A stretch of DNA of 64,000 bases, from positions 3,040,501 to 3,104,500 of the forward strand of contig NZ_CP112998.1 of the NCBI RefSeq assembly GCF_026625565.1. The letters run 5' to 3'. The notes under the pieces are model-generated. The model had not been told where the DNA came from, made no database searches, and saw only the letters and a list, made by a program, of their open reading frames with translations. The position numbers and the translations under genes were made by a program. This document shows positions 44,175 through 52,511 of the stretch, in pieces. Positions within the stretch are counted from its first letter, which is position 1; every line of letters begins with the position of its first letter. Origin of the DNA: Dyadobacter pollutisoli. Lineage in GTDB: Bacteria > Bacteroidota > Bacteroidia > Cytophagales > Spirosomataceae.

Positions 44175-46310
44175 ATGAAATCGCTTTTTTATTGGATCCT
44201 GCTCGCCCCTTTGCATTTGCTGGCGCAGTCCGTTCCCGACCAGAAATTTGTCCAGGAAGTAGTCACCATTCATTCCGGCAAGGAAGGGTTACCCGCTGGA
44301 AAAATCACTCAGATCACATTAAAAAACAATCAGCCGGTAGCGCTGGTGGCTGGTAAATCCGTGCAGTTCAGCGCTGGTAAATGGATTTCAGCTGCCAATG
44401 AAAAACATGCAACGAATGCTGGGTTACCTGCCATTGTCGGAACTAAGATACTGACTGCTGTGCCGTATCAGGGCGGGTATGCGATAGGCTGTGAGGAAGG
44501 TTTGTATGTTTATAAAAATGGCAAAAAAGCAGAAAGGATTTTTCCGAAAAATGAAGAATACAGCTGGGCGCTCAGAAATGTAGCAGCACTGGTTACCGAC
44601 TCGAAAGGGCGGCTCTGGTTTGGGTCGGAAGAAGGAGTGGGTTATCTCGACGGTACAAAATGGAAACTGTTCACCGGAAAGGAGGGCTTACCTTATAACC
44701 AGTTTACCTGCGCTGCCGCCGGGCTGGACGGAATAGTTTGGTTTGGTACCAAAAAAGGCGCCATTGAAGTTGACAATGATCAGTTCAAATACCGTTTCAG
44801 CCGCAGATGGCTGCCCAACGACCAGGTGAATACCATTGCCGTACAGCCTGATAATGGTACCGCCTGGATCGGTACCGACAAAGGCATCAGCCAGATTGCA
44901 CCGGTTGCATTATCATTGGAAGAAAAGGCACGAATTTTCACCAGGCAGGTCGAAGAACGGCATAACCGCATGGGCTTTATCGCTCAGAGCCATTTGAAAG
45001 AGCAATTCAATGTAGCCACTTCCGAAGTAGCGATTTCCGACAATGATGGCATGTATACGGCCATGTACGGTGCCGCGCAGGCATTCAGGTATGCGGCGAC
45101 GGGTGATCCCGAGGCCAAAGCGCTGGCGGACAGAAGCTTCAAGTCCTGCAAATGGCTGGTGGATATTTCACACGAAAAAGGCTTCCCGGCGCGGGTCATT
45201 ATCCCGGTGGACTGGCACGAACCGGTGAATGAGGTGTACAGCCGCGAGGCAAATCTCCGGCATCAGGAGCACGATCCGATGTGGAAAGACATTTATCCGC
45301 GTTTCCCAAAAAGCAAAGACGGCAAATATTACTGGAAATGTGACACGAGTTCCGATGAACTGGCTGGCCATTTTTTCTTCTACGGAATATATTATGACCT
45401 GGTTGCGAAAACAGAAGAAGAAAAACAGGCAGTGCGGGATGTAGTAGGCGACATTACCGACCATTTGGTACGCCACGGCTACAAATTGGTAGACCACGAC
45501 GGCAAAGTGACGCGTTGGGGTGATTTCTCTCCGGAGTATTTCAATTCAGTGTATGGTTACGATCAGCGCGGACTTAACTCCATGATGATGCTGTCGTTCC
45601 TGAATGTGGCAAAGCATGTTACCGGCGACCAAAAGTATGATCACGAAGCCAAAATACTGCGTGACAAATACAATTACCATATCAATGCAATGCATCCGAA
45701 GGAATTTTTCCCACCGGAAAATGTCGTTCCCTGGGATAATAACCTTTGCCTGATGAGCATTTACGGACTGATCAACTACGAGACAGACCCTTCGCTTTTG
45801 CTTATGTACCGTCAAGGCCTTGAAGTGGCGTGGCAGCATATCAGTAAGCAGAAAAACGCATTCTGGGACGCCATTTACGCCTCACTCGCTAATCGTTTCA
45901 CCAAGCAGGCGGATCAGAAAATGTTCGAAAACAAAGGCCTTTTCCCCGAAAACAGGTTGTATGCGTCGAAAGTGGTGAAAGGACATTACAAAGGAAACTA
46001 CCGCACCGACTTCATTCTTGAAAACCTGCAAAAGATCCCGCTCGACTTGATCGGCTACACGATGGACAACACCCATCGCCTCGACGTAGTTTTTGACTCC
46101 TCGCCCATGCAGGAAAAAAATATCGGATGGCGTGTGGACGGCTACGCCCTGCCCATTGACGAGCGCGGTCACGTGCGGCAGGACCGCGATGGTTTCGCAT
46201 TACTTGCCTCGGAAGGCGACGGCCACGACGAGCACGAAGGCACGTTCTTTTTACTTCCTTATTATATGGCTTACTACCATGGATTGCTGGGGAATGGCGA
46301 GGCCAAATGA
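44175..46310 (+). CDS. Secreted propeller protein fused to an alpha-barrel-like domain
   Basis: The ATG at 44175 (MKSLFYWILL) opens a clear signal peptide ending LLAQ, giving 711 residues. Residues about 25-265 contain regulator-propeller (Reg_prop) repeats such as GKEGLPAGKITQI, GRLWFGSEEGVGYLDG, GIVWFGTKKGAIEVD and GTAWIGTDKGISQI. In Bacteroidota these normally precede a histidine kinase. Here they are joined instead to about 440 residues of helical sequence with alternating loops (SDNDGMYTAMYGAAQAFRYA, SDELAGHFFFYGIYYDL, SVYGYDQRGLNSMMMLS) resembling an (alpha/alpha)6-type enzyme barrel. The function is unknown; a glycan-active role is possible. Confidence 0.8.
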   Translation: MKSLFYWILLAPLHLLAQSVPDQKFVQEVVTIHSGKEGLPAGKITQITLKNNQPVALVAGKSVQFSAGKWISAANEKHATNAGLPAIVGTKILTAVPYQGGYAIGCEEGLYVYKNGKKAERIFPKNEEYSWALRNVAALVTDSKGRLWFGSEEGVGYLDGTKWKLFTGKEGLPYNQFTCAAAGLDGIVWFGTKKGAIEVDNDQFKYRFSRRWLPNDQVNTIAVQPDNGTAWIGTDKGISQIAPVALSLEEKARIFTRQVEERHNRMGFIAQSHLKEQFNVATSEVAISDNDGMYTAMYGAAQAFRYAATGDPEAKALADRSFKSCKWLVDISHEKGFPARVIIPVDWHEPVNEVYSREANLRHQEHDPMWKDIYPRFPKSKDGKYYWKCDTSSDELAGHFFFYGIYYDLVAKTEEEKQAVRDVVGDITDHLVRHGYKLVDHDGKVTRWGDFSPEYFNSVYGYDQRGLNSMMMLSFLNVAKHVTGDQKYDHEAKILRDKYNYHINAMHPKEFFPPENVVPWDNNLCLMSIYGLINYETDPSLLLMYRQGLEVAWQHISKQKNAFWDAIYASLANRFTKQADQKMFENKGLFPENRLYASKVVKGHYKGNYRTDFILENLQKIPLDLIGYTMDNTHRLDVVFDSSPMQEKNIGWRVDGYALPIDERGHVRQDRDGFALLASEGDGHDEHEGTFFLLPYYMAYYHGLLGNGEAK

Positions 46311-46369
46311 GTTTTGAAATTCTGTCCCTATGCTATTGCTTGGTAATGCGGTCTGAGTAAACACCAGAG

Positions 46370-49018
46370 TCATTCGCTCCGCAGACTTTTGACCGGGTTC
46401 ATCAACGCAGCCCGGACCGATTGAAAACTTACCGTCAGAAAGGCGACAACTACGGCCATCAGCGCAGCTTCCAGAAATGTAACTGCGCTGACATCAACGC
46501 GGTATGGATAGTTTTGCAGCCATTTGTCAATCGCATAGTAAGCCAGTGGAAAAGCAAAAACGAATGAGATGCATACCAGTTTCAGAAAATCGGAAGTAAG
46601 CAACCGCGCGATACTGGTAACTGATGCTCCCATCACTTTGCGAACGCCGATCTCTTTTGTACGCCGCTCCGCAGAAAGTGTAGCAAGCCCAAACAAGCCA
46701 ATACAGGAAATGAAAATGGTCAGTACCGTGCCAAAAAGCATGATTTGCTTCCATTTCGCTTCTGATTCATAGCGTTTCTGATTTTCATCGTCAATGAATT
46801 TGTAAGTGTACGGATCGAGCGGAAACAGCTTTGTGTAAGTTTCACCAATGTGACGGAGGCTCGTCGATTCCGTTCCCGCTTTGATCTTGACAAAAAACCT
46901 TCCGTACTGATTCCTAGGCTTCATTGTGAACAGTTGTGGGCCAATTTTTTCATTGAGGCTAGTATAATGGTAATCTCTTACAACTCCTACCACCGTGTAT
47001 TTGAGATTGTCATACCAAAAATCAACAATTTGCCCGATCGGATCTTTCCAGCCAGCCTGTTTTACAAATGTCTCATTCACCAGCACTGACCGCGCAGAGT
47101 CTGCTGGGAATGCGTCTGAAAAATTGCGGCCATTCACAATGGGAACCTGAATTGTCGGCAAAAATTGAGGGTCAATGGTTTCGTAGGCAAATTGTAATTC
47201 TATGTTTCCACTCACTTTTGCTGCGGTATTCCATCGGCCGCCATTCTTGGGAGCCACGGCAATGATGTTAGGGTCTTTTTCTAATTCCAATGTCAGCAAA
47301 TGCGCTTCCTCCCGAGTGAGATTATTCTTTTCCACACTGATCAAATGCTCGTCATTATATCCCAAATCCTTATTGATCAGATAATTGAACTGAGAATTGA
47401 TAGTAAGGGTACCAATAATCAGAAAGGAGGCAATGGTAAACTGCAGTACGACTAAAGAAGTCTGCAGGTAGTTTTTGCCAGAAAGCTGCATCCGGTTGTA
47501 CAACGTTTTGACCGGATCATAACCCGATAATACCAGTGCAGGATAAAAGCCGGCAAGCAAACCGGTGGCAAAAAAGAGCAGCAGATAACCGAGTATCAGT
47601 TTGATATCAAAAAGATAAGATATCGCCAATGCTTTGTTGGCCAAGTGATTGAATGTAGGCAATGTAAGCTGCACCAGCGCCAGCGCAAAAATGAATGCCG
47701 CCAGACAAAGCAAAAACGATTCACCCAAAAACTGAACAACCAGTTGCATGCGGCCACCACCAATCACTTTCCGTACCCCTATTTCCTTAGCACGTTTCAA
47801 CGACCGCGCAACCGTCAGGTTTACGAAATTGATACAGGCAATGGTGAGGATAAAAAGCGCGATACCAGTCAAAATGTAGGACAACTGCGGGTTGCTATGA
47901 TCGGTAAGGCCATTGTCAGCAGGCAGATCGGCGCTCAAATGCATCTCCGTGAAGGGTTGAAGGCGATACACTTTTCGGTCGGTCACTCCAAATTTGGCGG
48001 CAACTTCTTTAATGGCTTCCTTCGCATCCGCATTGTAAACGAGGTTCATCTTCTTTTCCACAAGGCTGACATTCGTCCCCGGCGCGAGCACCACAAATGT
48101 GTTCAGGAATGTATTAAACCAGTTCTGGCTGCGCTCCATTTCGCCGTGATTGGTCACGATCGGGATCAGGAAGTTGAACTTAATGGACGAATTTTGAGGC
48201 GATTTTTGCGCCACACCGGTGACTGTAAATGGCTCAAACCGGGCATCTTTATCAAAACTGTCCTTCATCAGGATCGTCTTTCCGAGCACATTCTTGTTGC
48301 CAAAATGCTTCTCCGCCATTTCCTCAGAAATAACCACGGACCTGGGTTCCTTCAATGCAGTTTGCGGGTTCCCGCTCAGCAATGGAAACGAGAATATTGA
48401 AAAGAAAGACGAATCAACACGAAAAACCTCTTCACTTTTAATCTCATTGCCCTTTTTAATATCGTTTCGGTGACCGTGATAGCGGACTGCGTGCAGGATT
48501 TCAGGCACTCCGGCGGCAAACTTGGGACCTTGAAGAAAACCCGTATTGGCACCTAGCCCCTTCTGCTGACCCGTGGTGGAAATGAACTGACTGGTAATGC
48601 GATAAATGTTCGGATTATTGGCATGAAACTGATCAAAACTGACTTCGTCTTTGGTATAAAGCAAAATCAGCATAGCCGCCGCCAGTCCGATACTCAGGCC
48701 GATGACATTGATAAACGAGTAGACCTTGCTGTGTGACAGCGTGCGCCAGGCAATGGTGAAATAGTTACGGATCATATCATGGCTAAATATAAAAGTGGAT
48801 GAATAGGGTGATTTCTTCCTTTTAATGTATCTGAGTTTGATAAAACCGAGGGCTTCACACCAGTAAAAAAGCCGGGCTTTTTGCAAACCCACTTTTTTGG
48901 CCTGAAAAATGAATTCTTCATGGAGATCACCCAGAATGCTTTCGACCTGATGCGGGGCGCAAATCCAGCGAAGAAGCTTTTCGGCCAGGACAGGTGGTTT
49001 ACGAGGGTCTGGTTTCAT
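46370..49018 (-). CDS. FtsX/MacB-type ABC transporter permease
   Basis: The 882-residue protein has an N-terminal permease prefix domain (PPVLAEKLLRWICAP, ILGDLHEEF), then a duplicated arrangement: TM1 (VYSFINVIGLSIGLAAAM), periplasmic MacB-type core domain, and an FtsX three-helix unit with LKRAKEIGVRKVIGG. The same layout repeats, ending with RRTKEIGVRKVMGAS. No ATPase domain is present, so an ATP-binding partner is encoded elsewhere. Such permeases export or mechanically act on lipoproteins, peptides or drugs. The start overlaps the PadR stop by 4 bases, so PadR likely controls it. Confidence 0.93.
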   Translation of the reverse strand: MKPDPRKPPVLAEKLLRWICAPHQVESILGDLHEEFIFQAKKVGLQKARLFYWCEALGFIKLRYIKRKKSPYSSTFIFSHDMIRNYFTIAWRTLSHSKVYSFINVIGLSIGLAAAMLILLYTKDEVSFDQFHANNPNIYRITSQFISTTGQQKGLGANTGFLQGPKFAAGVPEILHAVRYHGHRNDIKKGNEIKSEEVFRVDSSFFSIFSFPLLSGNPQTALKEPRSVVISEEMAEKHFGNKNVLGKTILMKDSFDKDARFEPFTVTGVAQKSPQNSSIKFNFLIPIVTNHGEMERSQNWFNTFLNTFVVLAPGTNVSLVEKKMNLVYNADAKEAIKEVAAKFGVTDRKVYRLQPFTEMHLSADLPADNGLTDHSNPQLSYILTGIALFILTIACINFVNLTVARSLKRAKEIGVRKVIGGGRMQLVVQFLGESFLLCLAAFIFALALVQLTLPTFNHLANKALAISYLFDIKLILGYLLLFFATGLLAGFYPALVLSGYDPVKTLYNRMQLSGKNYLQTSLVVLQFTIASFLIIGTLTINSQFNYLINKDLGYNDEHLISVEKNNLTREEAHLLTLELEKDPNIIAVAPKNGGRWNTAAKVSGNIELQFAYETIDPQFLPTIQVPIVNGRNFSDAFPADSARSVLVNETFVKQAGWKDPIGQIVDFWYDNLKYTVVGVVRDYHYTSLNEKIGPQLFTMKPRNQYGRFFVKIKAGTESTSLRHIGETYTKLFPLDPYTYKFIDDENQKRYESEAKWKQIMLFGTVLTIFISCIGLFGLATLSAERRTKEIGVRKVMGASVTSIARLLTSDFLKLVCISFVFAFPLAYYAIDKWLQNYPYRVDVSAVTFLEAALMAVVVAFLTVSFQSVRAALMNPVKSLRSE

Positions 49019-49359
49019 AAGTCGATGGCGAGATTAAAGGGTTTCACGAGACGTGACCACAGGTTTTCGCGCACTTCCCTCACCTGCTGCAATGTGCGCT
49101 GGCCGTAAGCCGTCACGGAGTATAGCCGCTTACGTCGCCCGCCGCGTTCGGCAGTGGGCTCGCCCATATCCGATTTCACCATTCCCTTTTCTTCCAGCCT
49201 TTGTAATGCAGAATGGATCTGGTTCAACCTCACCGAGCGTCCGGTTTGCTCGGCAATTTCGTGCGTGAGTACCACGCCATATGCGTTACCATCGAGCGCG
49301 GCGACGGTCAGCAATACAATTTCTTCAAACTCTCCCAGGTAGGCTCGGTTCATGATCAT
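49015..49359 (-). CDS. PadR family transcriptional regulator
   Basis: The 114-residue protein has the PadR winged helix: LGEFEEIVLLTVAALDGNAY, VRLNQIHSALQRLEEKGMV, GGRRKRLYSVTAYGQRTLQ. It is a short type without the long C-terminal helix. Met at 49353 is an equally good start. The stop overlaps the ABC permease start (ATGA), a standard PadR-transporter pairing, so it probably represses that gene. An inverted repeat (ttgctg / cagcaa, 49375-49400) lies just upstream and could be its operator. Confidence 0.92.
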   Translation of the reverse strand: MIMNRAYLGEFEEIVLLTVAALDGNAYGVVLTHEIAEQTGRSVRLNQIHSALQRLEEKGMVKSDMGEPTAERGGRRKRLYSVTAYGQRTLQQVREVRENLWSRLVKPFNLAIDL

Positions 49360-49529
49360 CCATTAGTCCTATATTTGCTGATAAAATAGTTTGCCAGCAA
49401 CTAGAAGGATTCACAATGCACTATCATTCAGTAATTTACAATCAAATACAACTTGGAAAAGTGTTCATTTCTGAACAGTAATTGTCCGGCTTTATAGCAA
49501 GAGATTCGATCTTTCCGCGCAACTGTATT

Positions 49530-49898
49530 TTACTTTGTCGCGTCAGTTTCTTCCTTTCTGAATTTCAGGACCCGCTCCACAAAATCTGCTGGAAAAGGCT
49601 TGTCCAAAGGAAGTTGAATAGCGGATTTCGAAACTTTCAGCCCTTTTAGTTCCGAGGCGAACGCTGTCAGGAACACGTCGCTCCATGGATTGGAAATGGT
49701 GATGTGTTTTGCAAACCCTGCGTAGTAGATCAAAAACTTTTTGCCGATTTTGAAAGCAGGAATCTGGTAACTGATCACCTCTTCTGCTTCCGGGGCTATT
49801 TTATGAACGAGCTTACGGATAATCTGCAGTCTTTCCTGCACATGCTCGGGGAATGCCTGGTGGTATTCGTCAATGGATTGATAGTCTGTTTTAGCCAT
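49530..49898 (-). CDS. DUF1801 family protein (YdhG-like)
   Basis: The 122-residue protein has the DUF1801 pattern: SIDEYHQAFPEHVQERLQII, PEAEEVISYQIPAFKI, YYAGFAKHITISNP and a closing PFPADFVERVLKFRKEE. Some relatives bind iron-frataxin partners, but the biochemical role is unsettled. It stands alone with 170 bases upstream of unassigned sequence towards PadR and 40 bases to the methyltransferase. Confidence 0.9.
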   Translation of the reverse strand: MAKTDYQSIDEYHQAFPEHVQERLQIIRKLVHKIAPEAEEVISYQIPAFKIGKKFLIYYAGFAKHITISNPWSDVFLTAFASELKGLKVSKSAIQLPLDKPFPADFVERVLKFRKEETDATK

Positions 49899-49938
49899 TG
49901 GTTTAAAGATTTAGGTCAATGTTGTTTAGGCTAATTTA

Positions 49939-50457
49939 TTAAATAATCGCCGCCGCATACAAATTGCCCCGCCCATACAGAGACTTCCGCTCGGACAGTT
50001 TCACAACTGAACGATAGTTCAAATCCGCAAACAGCTCTTCGAGACGAATAAAATCAATCGGGTACGGCACCCATTTGTTCGCGCTTAGTGTATCGTATTC
50101 CACGATCAGGAATCTTTTGTCAGTGATAAGGTACTTTTCCAGCCTTTGAATCAATGTAATTTTATCCTTCACATAATGCAGTGAATTGGCGAGCAAAATT
50201 CCGTCCAGATCCGTCAGTTCCAAATCGATTTGTTCAAAATCAGCCTGGATAAAATTAACTGAAACACCATTGCCCATCGTTTTTTCCAGCTGTTGCATAC
50301 TTTTATCCACCGCAACAATCTGGCTACCAAAAGGCAATATCGTTGCCAAAGCCACTGTAAACGTACCACCCCCACAGCCCAGGTCAGCCCATTTCTGGGG
50401 TTTGCTTCCTTGTGGAATTCCTTTGCTGATTAGTGAGATTGCTTCTTGGTTGGTCAT
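49939..50457 (-). CDS. Class I SAM-dependent methyltransferase
   Basis: I place the start at 50457 (MTNQEAISLI), giving 172 residues. A longer frame from 50490 (MASPFF) is possible. Motif I is WADLGCGGGTFTVALA and motif II is IVAVDKSMQQLE. LDGILLANSLHYVKDK gives the post-II Asp region. The short C terminus leaves substrate specificity open; small-molecule methylation is most likely. It is followed by the DUF1801 gene. Confidence 0.88.
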   Translation of the reverse strand: MTNQEAISLISKGIPQGSKPQKWADLGCGGGTFTVALATILPFGSQIVAVDKSMQQLEKTMGNGVSVNFIQADFEQIDLELTDLDGILLANSLHYVKDKITLIQRLEKYLITDKRFLIVEYDTLSANKWVPYPIDFIRLEELFADLNYRSVVKLSERKSLYGRGNLYAAAII

Positions 50458-50526
50458 ACAATCCGTGGATAAAAAAAACGGCGAGGCCATGAAGCGCCAA
50501 TGTCGAAATCAAACAGAAAAATAAAT

Positions 50527-50679
50527 CTATTTGCCTGGAAGAGGATATTTCTTCAAAGTTTCAGCCATGCGATAAGTTTTTTTGACGATAACATCTATTT
50601 GTTGCTCGACCGGAGTTACAGGGTCAGATTTGGCTGTTGCTACCGCTTTTTCAGATTTTTTGGCTGTGATTGTCGACAT
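50527..50679 (-). CDS. Small basic protein (50 aa) paired with the DUF6934-like gene
   Basis: Reading the minus strand from ATG 50679 to TAG 50527 gives a 50-residue protein. The N-terminal half is rich in Lys, Ala and Thr (MSTITAKKSEKAVATAKSD). The C-terminal half reads VEQQIDVIVKKTYRMAETL and ends in PLPGK. It starts 24 bases after the stop of the DUF6934-like gene, so both are likely on one transcript. Good codon periodicity and the tight spacing support a real gene. I do not recognise a family; a small partner or antitoxin-like role is inference. Confidence 0.65.
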   Translation of the reverse strand: MSTITAKKSEKAVATAKSDPVTPVEQQIDVIVKKTYRMAETLKKYPLPGK

Positions 50680-50703
50680 AATAATGGTGTGTTACATTCA
50701 AAT

Positions 50704-51204
50704 TTAGCGATTACTTAGGGATAACAAAAACCCTTCAAAATTTATCCCACGACGGAATTTGATAAAACCGATATCCTCTGCACTAATCAAACCATATAGC
50801 AGTAAATCGCCAGGAAGCTCATCCAAAATCTTCGAAATTTCCCGTTGGTAAAGTCTTGTTCTTGCTAGCGTGCTGCCCTCGGCGTACACGTACGCAAAAG
50901 GATAATTTTGCAAAAATTCTAGTACAATGACCGTAATCGTACCCAAGATCAGACGCATATCATCATTTCTGGTCTGAATTTTATCATCCACCGCTTGCCG
51001 TGTCTGATCCCATACCCCAAAACCAATATTAAACAGTTCTCGCCTCGAATCATGCCTTATCCTAGTGATAAAGGCCCGTAGCTCGAACCTCCCATTACGT
51101 CCCTCGCTGAAAAACCGACGAGAATCCATGATATCAATGCCGGGTACAGTGTCGATATAATCTTCGGTATTGATCTTCTCTGTATCGTAAGTTGATACAC
51201 TCAT
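50704..51204 (-). CDS. DUF6934-like protein
   Basis: The start at 51204 (MSVSTYDTEKI) is preferred because the upstream Met at 51228 lies in an operator-like palindrome; this gives 166 residues. The family pattern as recalled for DUF6934 is present: RFFSEGRNGRFELRAFI, FNIGFGVWDQ, DMRLILGTITVIVLEFLQ, PFAYVYAEGSTLARTRLYQR, and FIKFRRGINFEGFLL. There are no membrane segments. Function is unknown across Bacteroidota. It heads a two-gene unit with the 50-residue protein. Confidence 0.78.
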   Translation of the reverse strand: MSVSTYDTEKINTEDYIDTVPGIDIMDSRRFFSEGRNGRFELRAFITRIRHDSRRELFNIGFGVWDQTRQAVDDKIQTRNDDMRLILGTITVIVLEFLQNYPFAYVYAEGSTLARTRLYQREISKILDELPGDLLLYGLISAEDIGFIKFRRGINFEGFLLSLSNR

Positions 51205-51210
51205 TAAATT

Positions 51211-51218
51211 CAAAAGTA
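51211..51218 (-). promoter_or_regulatory. Candidate -7 box for the DUF6934-like unit
   Basis: On the minus strand tacttttg matches TAnnTTTG exactly, 6 bases before the preferred ATG. Transcription would start at or next to that codon, giving a leaderless or near-leaderless message. No TTG box at the standard distance was found. Confidence 0.35.
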
Positions 51219-51226
51219 TAGTGTGC

Positions 51227-51252
51227 AAATTTGGTCGAAAGTGACCAAATTT
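51227..51252. promoter_or_regulatory. Palindromic operator candidate upstream of the DUF6934-like unit
   Basis: Arms aaatttggtc (51227-51236) and gaccaaattt (51243-51252) are perfect 10-base reverse complements around a 6-base centre. The site overlaps the expected promoter region immediately upstream of the -7 box. This is the layout of a dimeric repressor operator and suggests the unit is tightly regulated, perhaps by its own product. Confidence 0.6.
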
Positions 51253-51329
51253 TTCGCAGAATGCAAATTAAGAGCCACAAACACGTAGCTGCTCTGTGGC
51301 TGAATGCGGCTTCACCGGTATCATCCCAC

Positions 51330-51584
51330 TCAATCCCCATAAGTCAGCTCCGCAAGCTGGTCTATCAGCTCGTCTGTCCGATTAAGATACTGTGCTTCGT
51401 CGAGCAGGCCCTGGCGGTAAGAACTGTAAAGCACGTCCAGATCTGCTTTGATTTCGCGACGGCGCCTGGGGCGGGGCGGTTTTTCTTTGGGAGGAAACTG
51501 CGTTTCGATCCATTCAGCGATTTTGCTGACGGTAAATGCGAACATTCCGGCGACAATAAAAAGAAGAAGTTCAAGTAGTAGCAC
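51330..51584 (-). CDS. Small single-span membrane protein
   Basis: The 84-residue protein starts with GTG at 51584. It has an N-terminal hydrophobic segment (LLLELLLFIVAGMFAFTV), a Pro/Arg-rich basic linker (PPKEKPPRPRRRR) placing the C terminus in the cytoplasm, and a short acidic helical tail (LDEAQYLNRTDELIDQLAEL) resembling SHOCT-type tails. I do not recognise a named family. About 100 bases upstream of the DUF6934-like unit but separated by the operator, so probably independent. Confidence 0.65.
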   Translation of the reverse strand: MLLLELLLFIVAGMFAFTVSKIAEWIETQFPPKEKPPRPRRRREIKADLDVLYSSYRQGLLDEAQYLNRTDELIDQLAELTYGD

Positions 51585-51785
51585 GGTAGCAGATTATTTA
51601 CTGGCTTTTTTAACCCTGAGCAGTACTGCTTTAAAGTTAGCAAAAACGGTTGAGCGAGGCAACAACTCGCCGCCGCTTAAAAGAAGCAGAATTTCAGTAA
51701 CCAGTCTTCCACATTTCTTACACGCCCATAAATGAACAGCCCGGGCAGAAATTGGTACCCGTGAACTATTAAAACCGATGGCCGC

Positions 51786-52475
51786 TCAAACCAATGCCTT
51801 ATTCGCATTTTCCAAAATCCCCAGTAATTCAATGAGGTCGCCAATAATGTAATCGGGGTTGGCCTGGCGCAGCTGCTCAGGCGTGTGTGCCCCCGTAGTG
51901 ATCCCAATGCTCAAACCACAGCCTGCGTTTTGTCCTTCTTCAATATCGATCGCCGAGTCCCCTACTTTGGCTACTTCGCTCCCATCGGTTATCCCCAGTT
52001 GGCTCATTGCCAGCAGGATCATATCCGGGTTGGGACGGTTCAGTTCTACGTCGGAAGCTGTGATCAGACAGTCAAAATTGACATCTAGTTGCCAGCCTAT
52101 TTTTGTTATTAATGCTTCCGCAGTCTGGCGGTTGTAACCCGTATTGAGTACTACTGCTATACCACTCTCTCTCAATGCATTGAAAACATTTGTCGCATTG
52201 GGCTGCTCAAAAATATCCTGCTCGGCGTACGCATCATCGAGCATTGTGAGAAAGCGTTCAAAGATCTCTTTTGCCAATGTTTCATCTTCGATCTGCTTTA
52301 TGGCCAGCACACTTCTGATGGCTTGTAGCTTTTCCTTTCCGGCACCTTCGGCCAGCACTTCATCCAGCGCCACATTGATGCCCTTTTCATTGATAGCAAG
52401 CATCAGCGTCTTATATACCACATTATTTTCGTCGACCGTGGTTCCCGCCATGTCGAAAACGACCATTTTAATCAT
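51786..52475 (-). CDS. Phosphonatase-like HAD hydrolase (TIGR03351 type)
   Basis: The 229-residue protein has HAD motif I FDMAGTTVD with nucleophile D8, close to PhnX (phosphonoacetaldehyde hydrolase). The small cap has EGAGKEKLQAIR, whose K49 lies 41 residues after D8. This is the same spacing as D12 and Schiff-base K53 of Bacillus cereus PhnX, as recalled. Motif II LNTGYN and motif IV KVGDSAIDIEEG are present. It is thus a good candidate for C-P bond hydrolysis of phosphonoacetaldehyde or a related aldehyde. Last gene of the seven-gene run. The TIGR03351 type is known to travel with TIGR03364 oxidases, which is the case here. Confidence 0.88.
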   Translation of the reverse strand: MIKMVVFDMAGTTVDENNVVYKTLMLAINEKGINVALDEVLAEGAGKEKLQAIRSVLAIKQIEDETLAKEIFERFLTMLDDAYAEQDIFEQPNATNVFNALRESGIAVVLNTGYNRQTAEALITKIGWQLDVNFDCLITASDVELNRPNPDMILLAMSQLGITDGSEVAKVGDSAIDIEEGQNAGCGLSIGITTGAHTPEQLRQANPDYIIGDLIELLGILENANKALV

Positions 52476-52511
52476 TGCTTATTATTTAGGATGAATGGTT
52501 TCTATTTTAAA

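Noticed and set aside
47645..48400. 251-residue plus-strand open frame
   Set aside because: Antisense to the ABC permease; basic, low-quality composition and no domain.
49375..49400. PadR operator (ttgctg / cagcaa inverted repeat)
   Set aside because: Six-base arms with a 14-base spacer can arise by chance and do not match the ATGT/ACAT pattern of PadR sites; noted only in the PadR entry.
51585..51785. Possible small gene or terminator between the HAD gene and the small membrane protein
   Set aside because: No open frame of useful length on the minus strand. A short gcgag/ctcgc stem is present but too weak to call.
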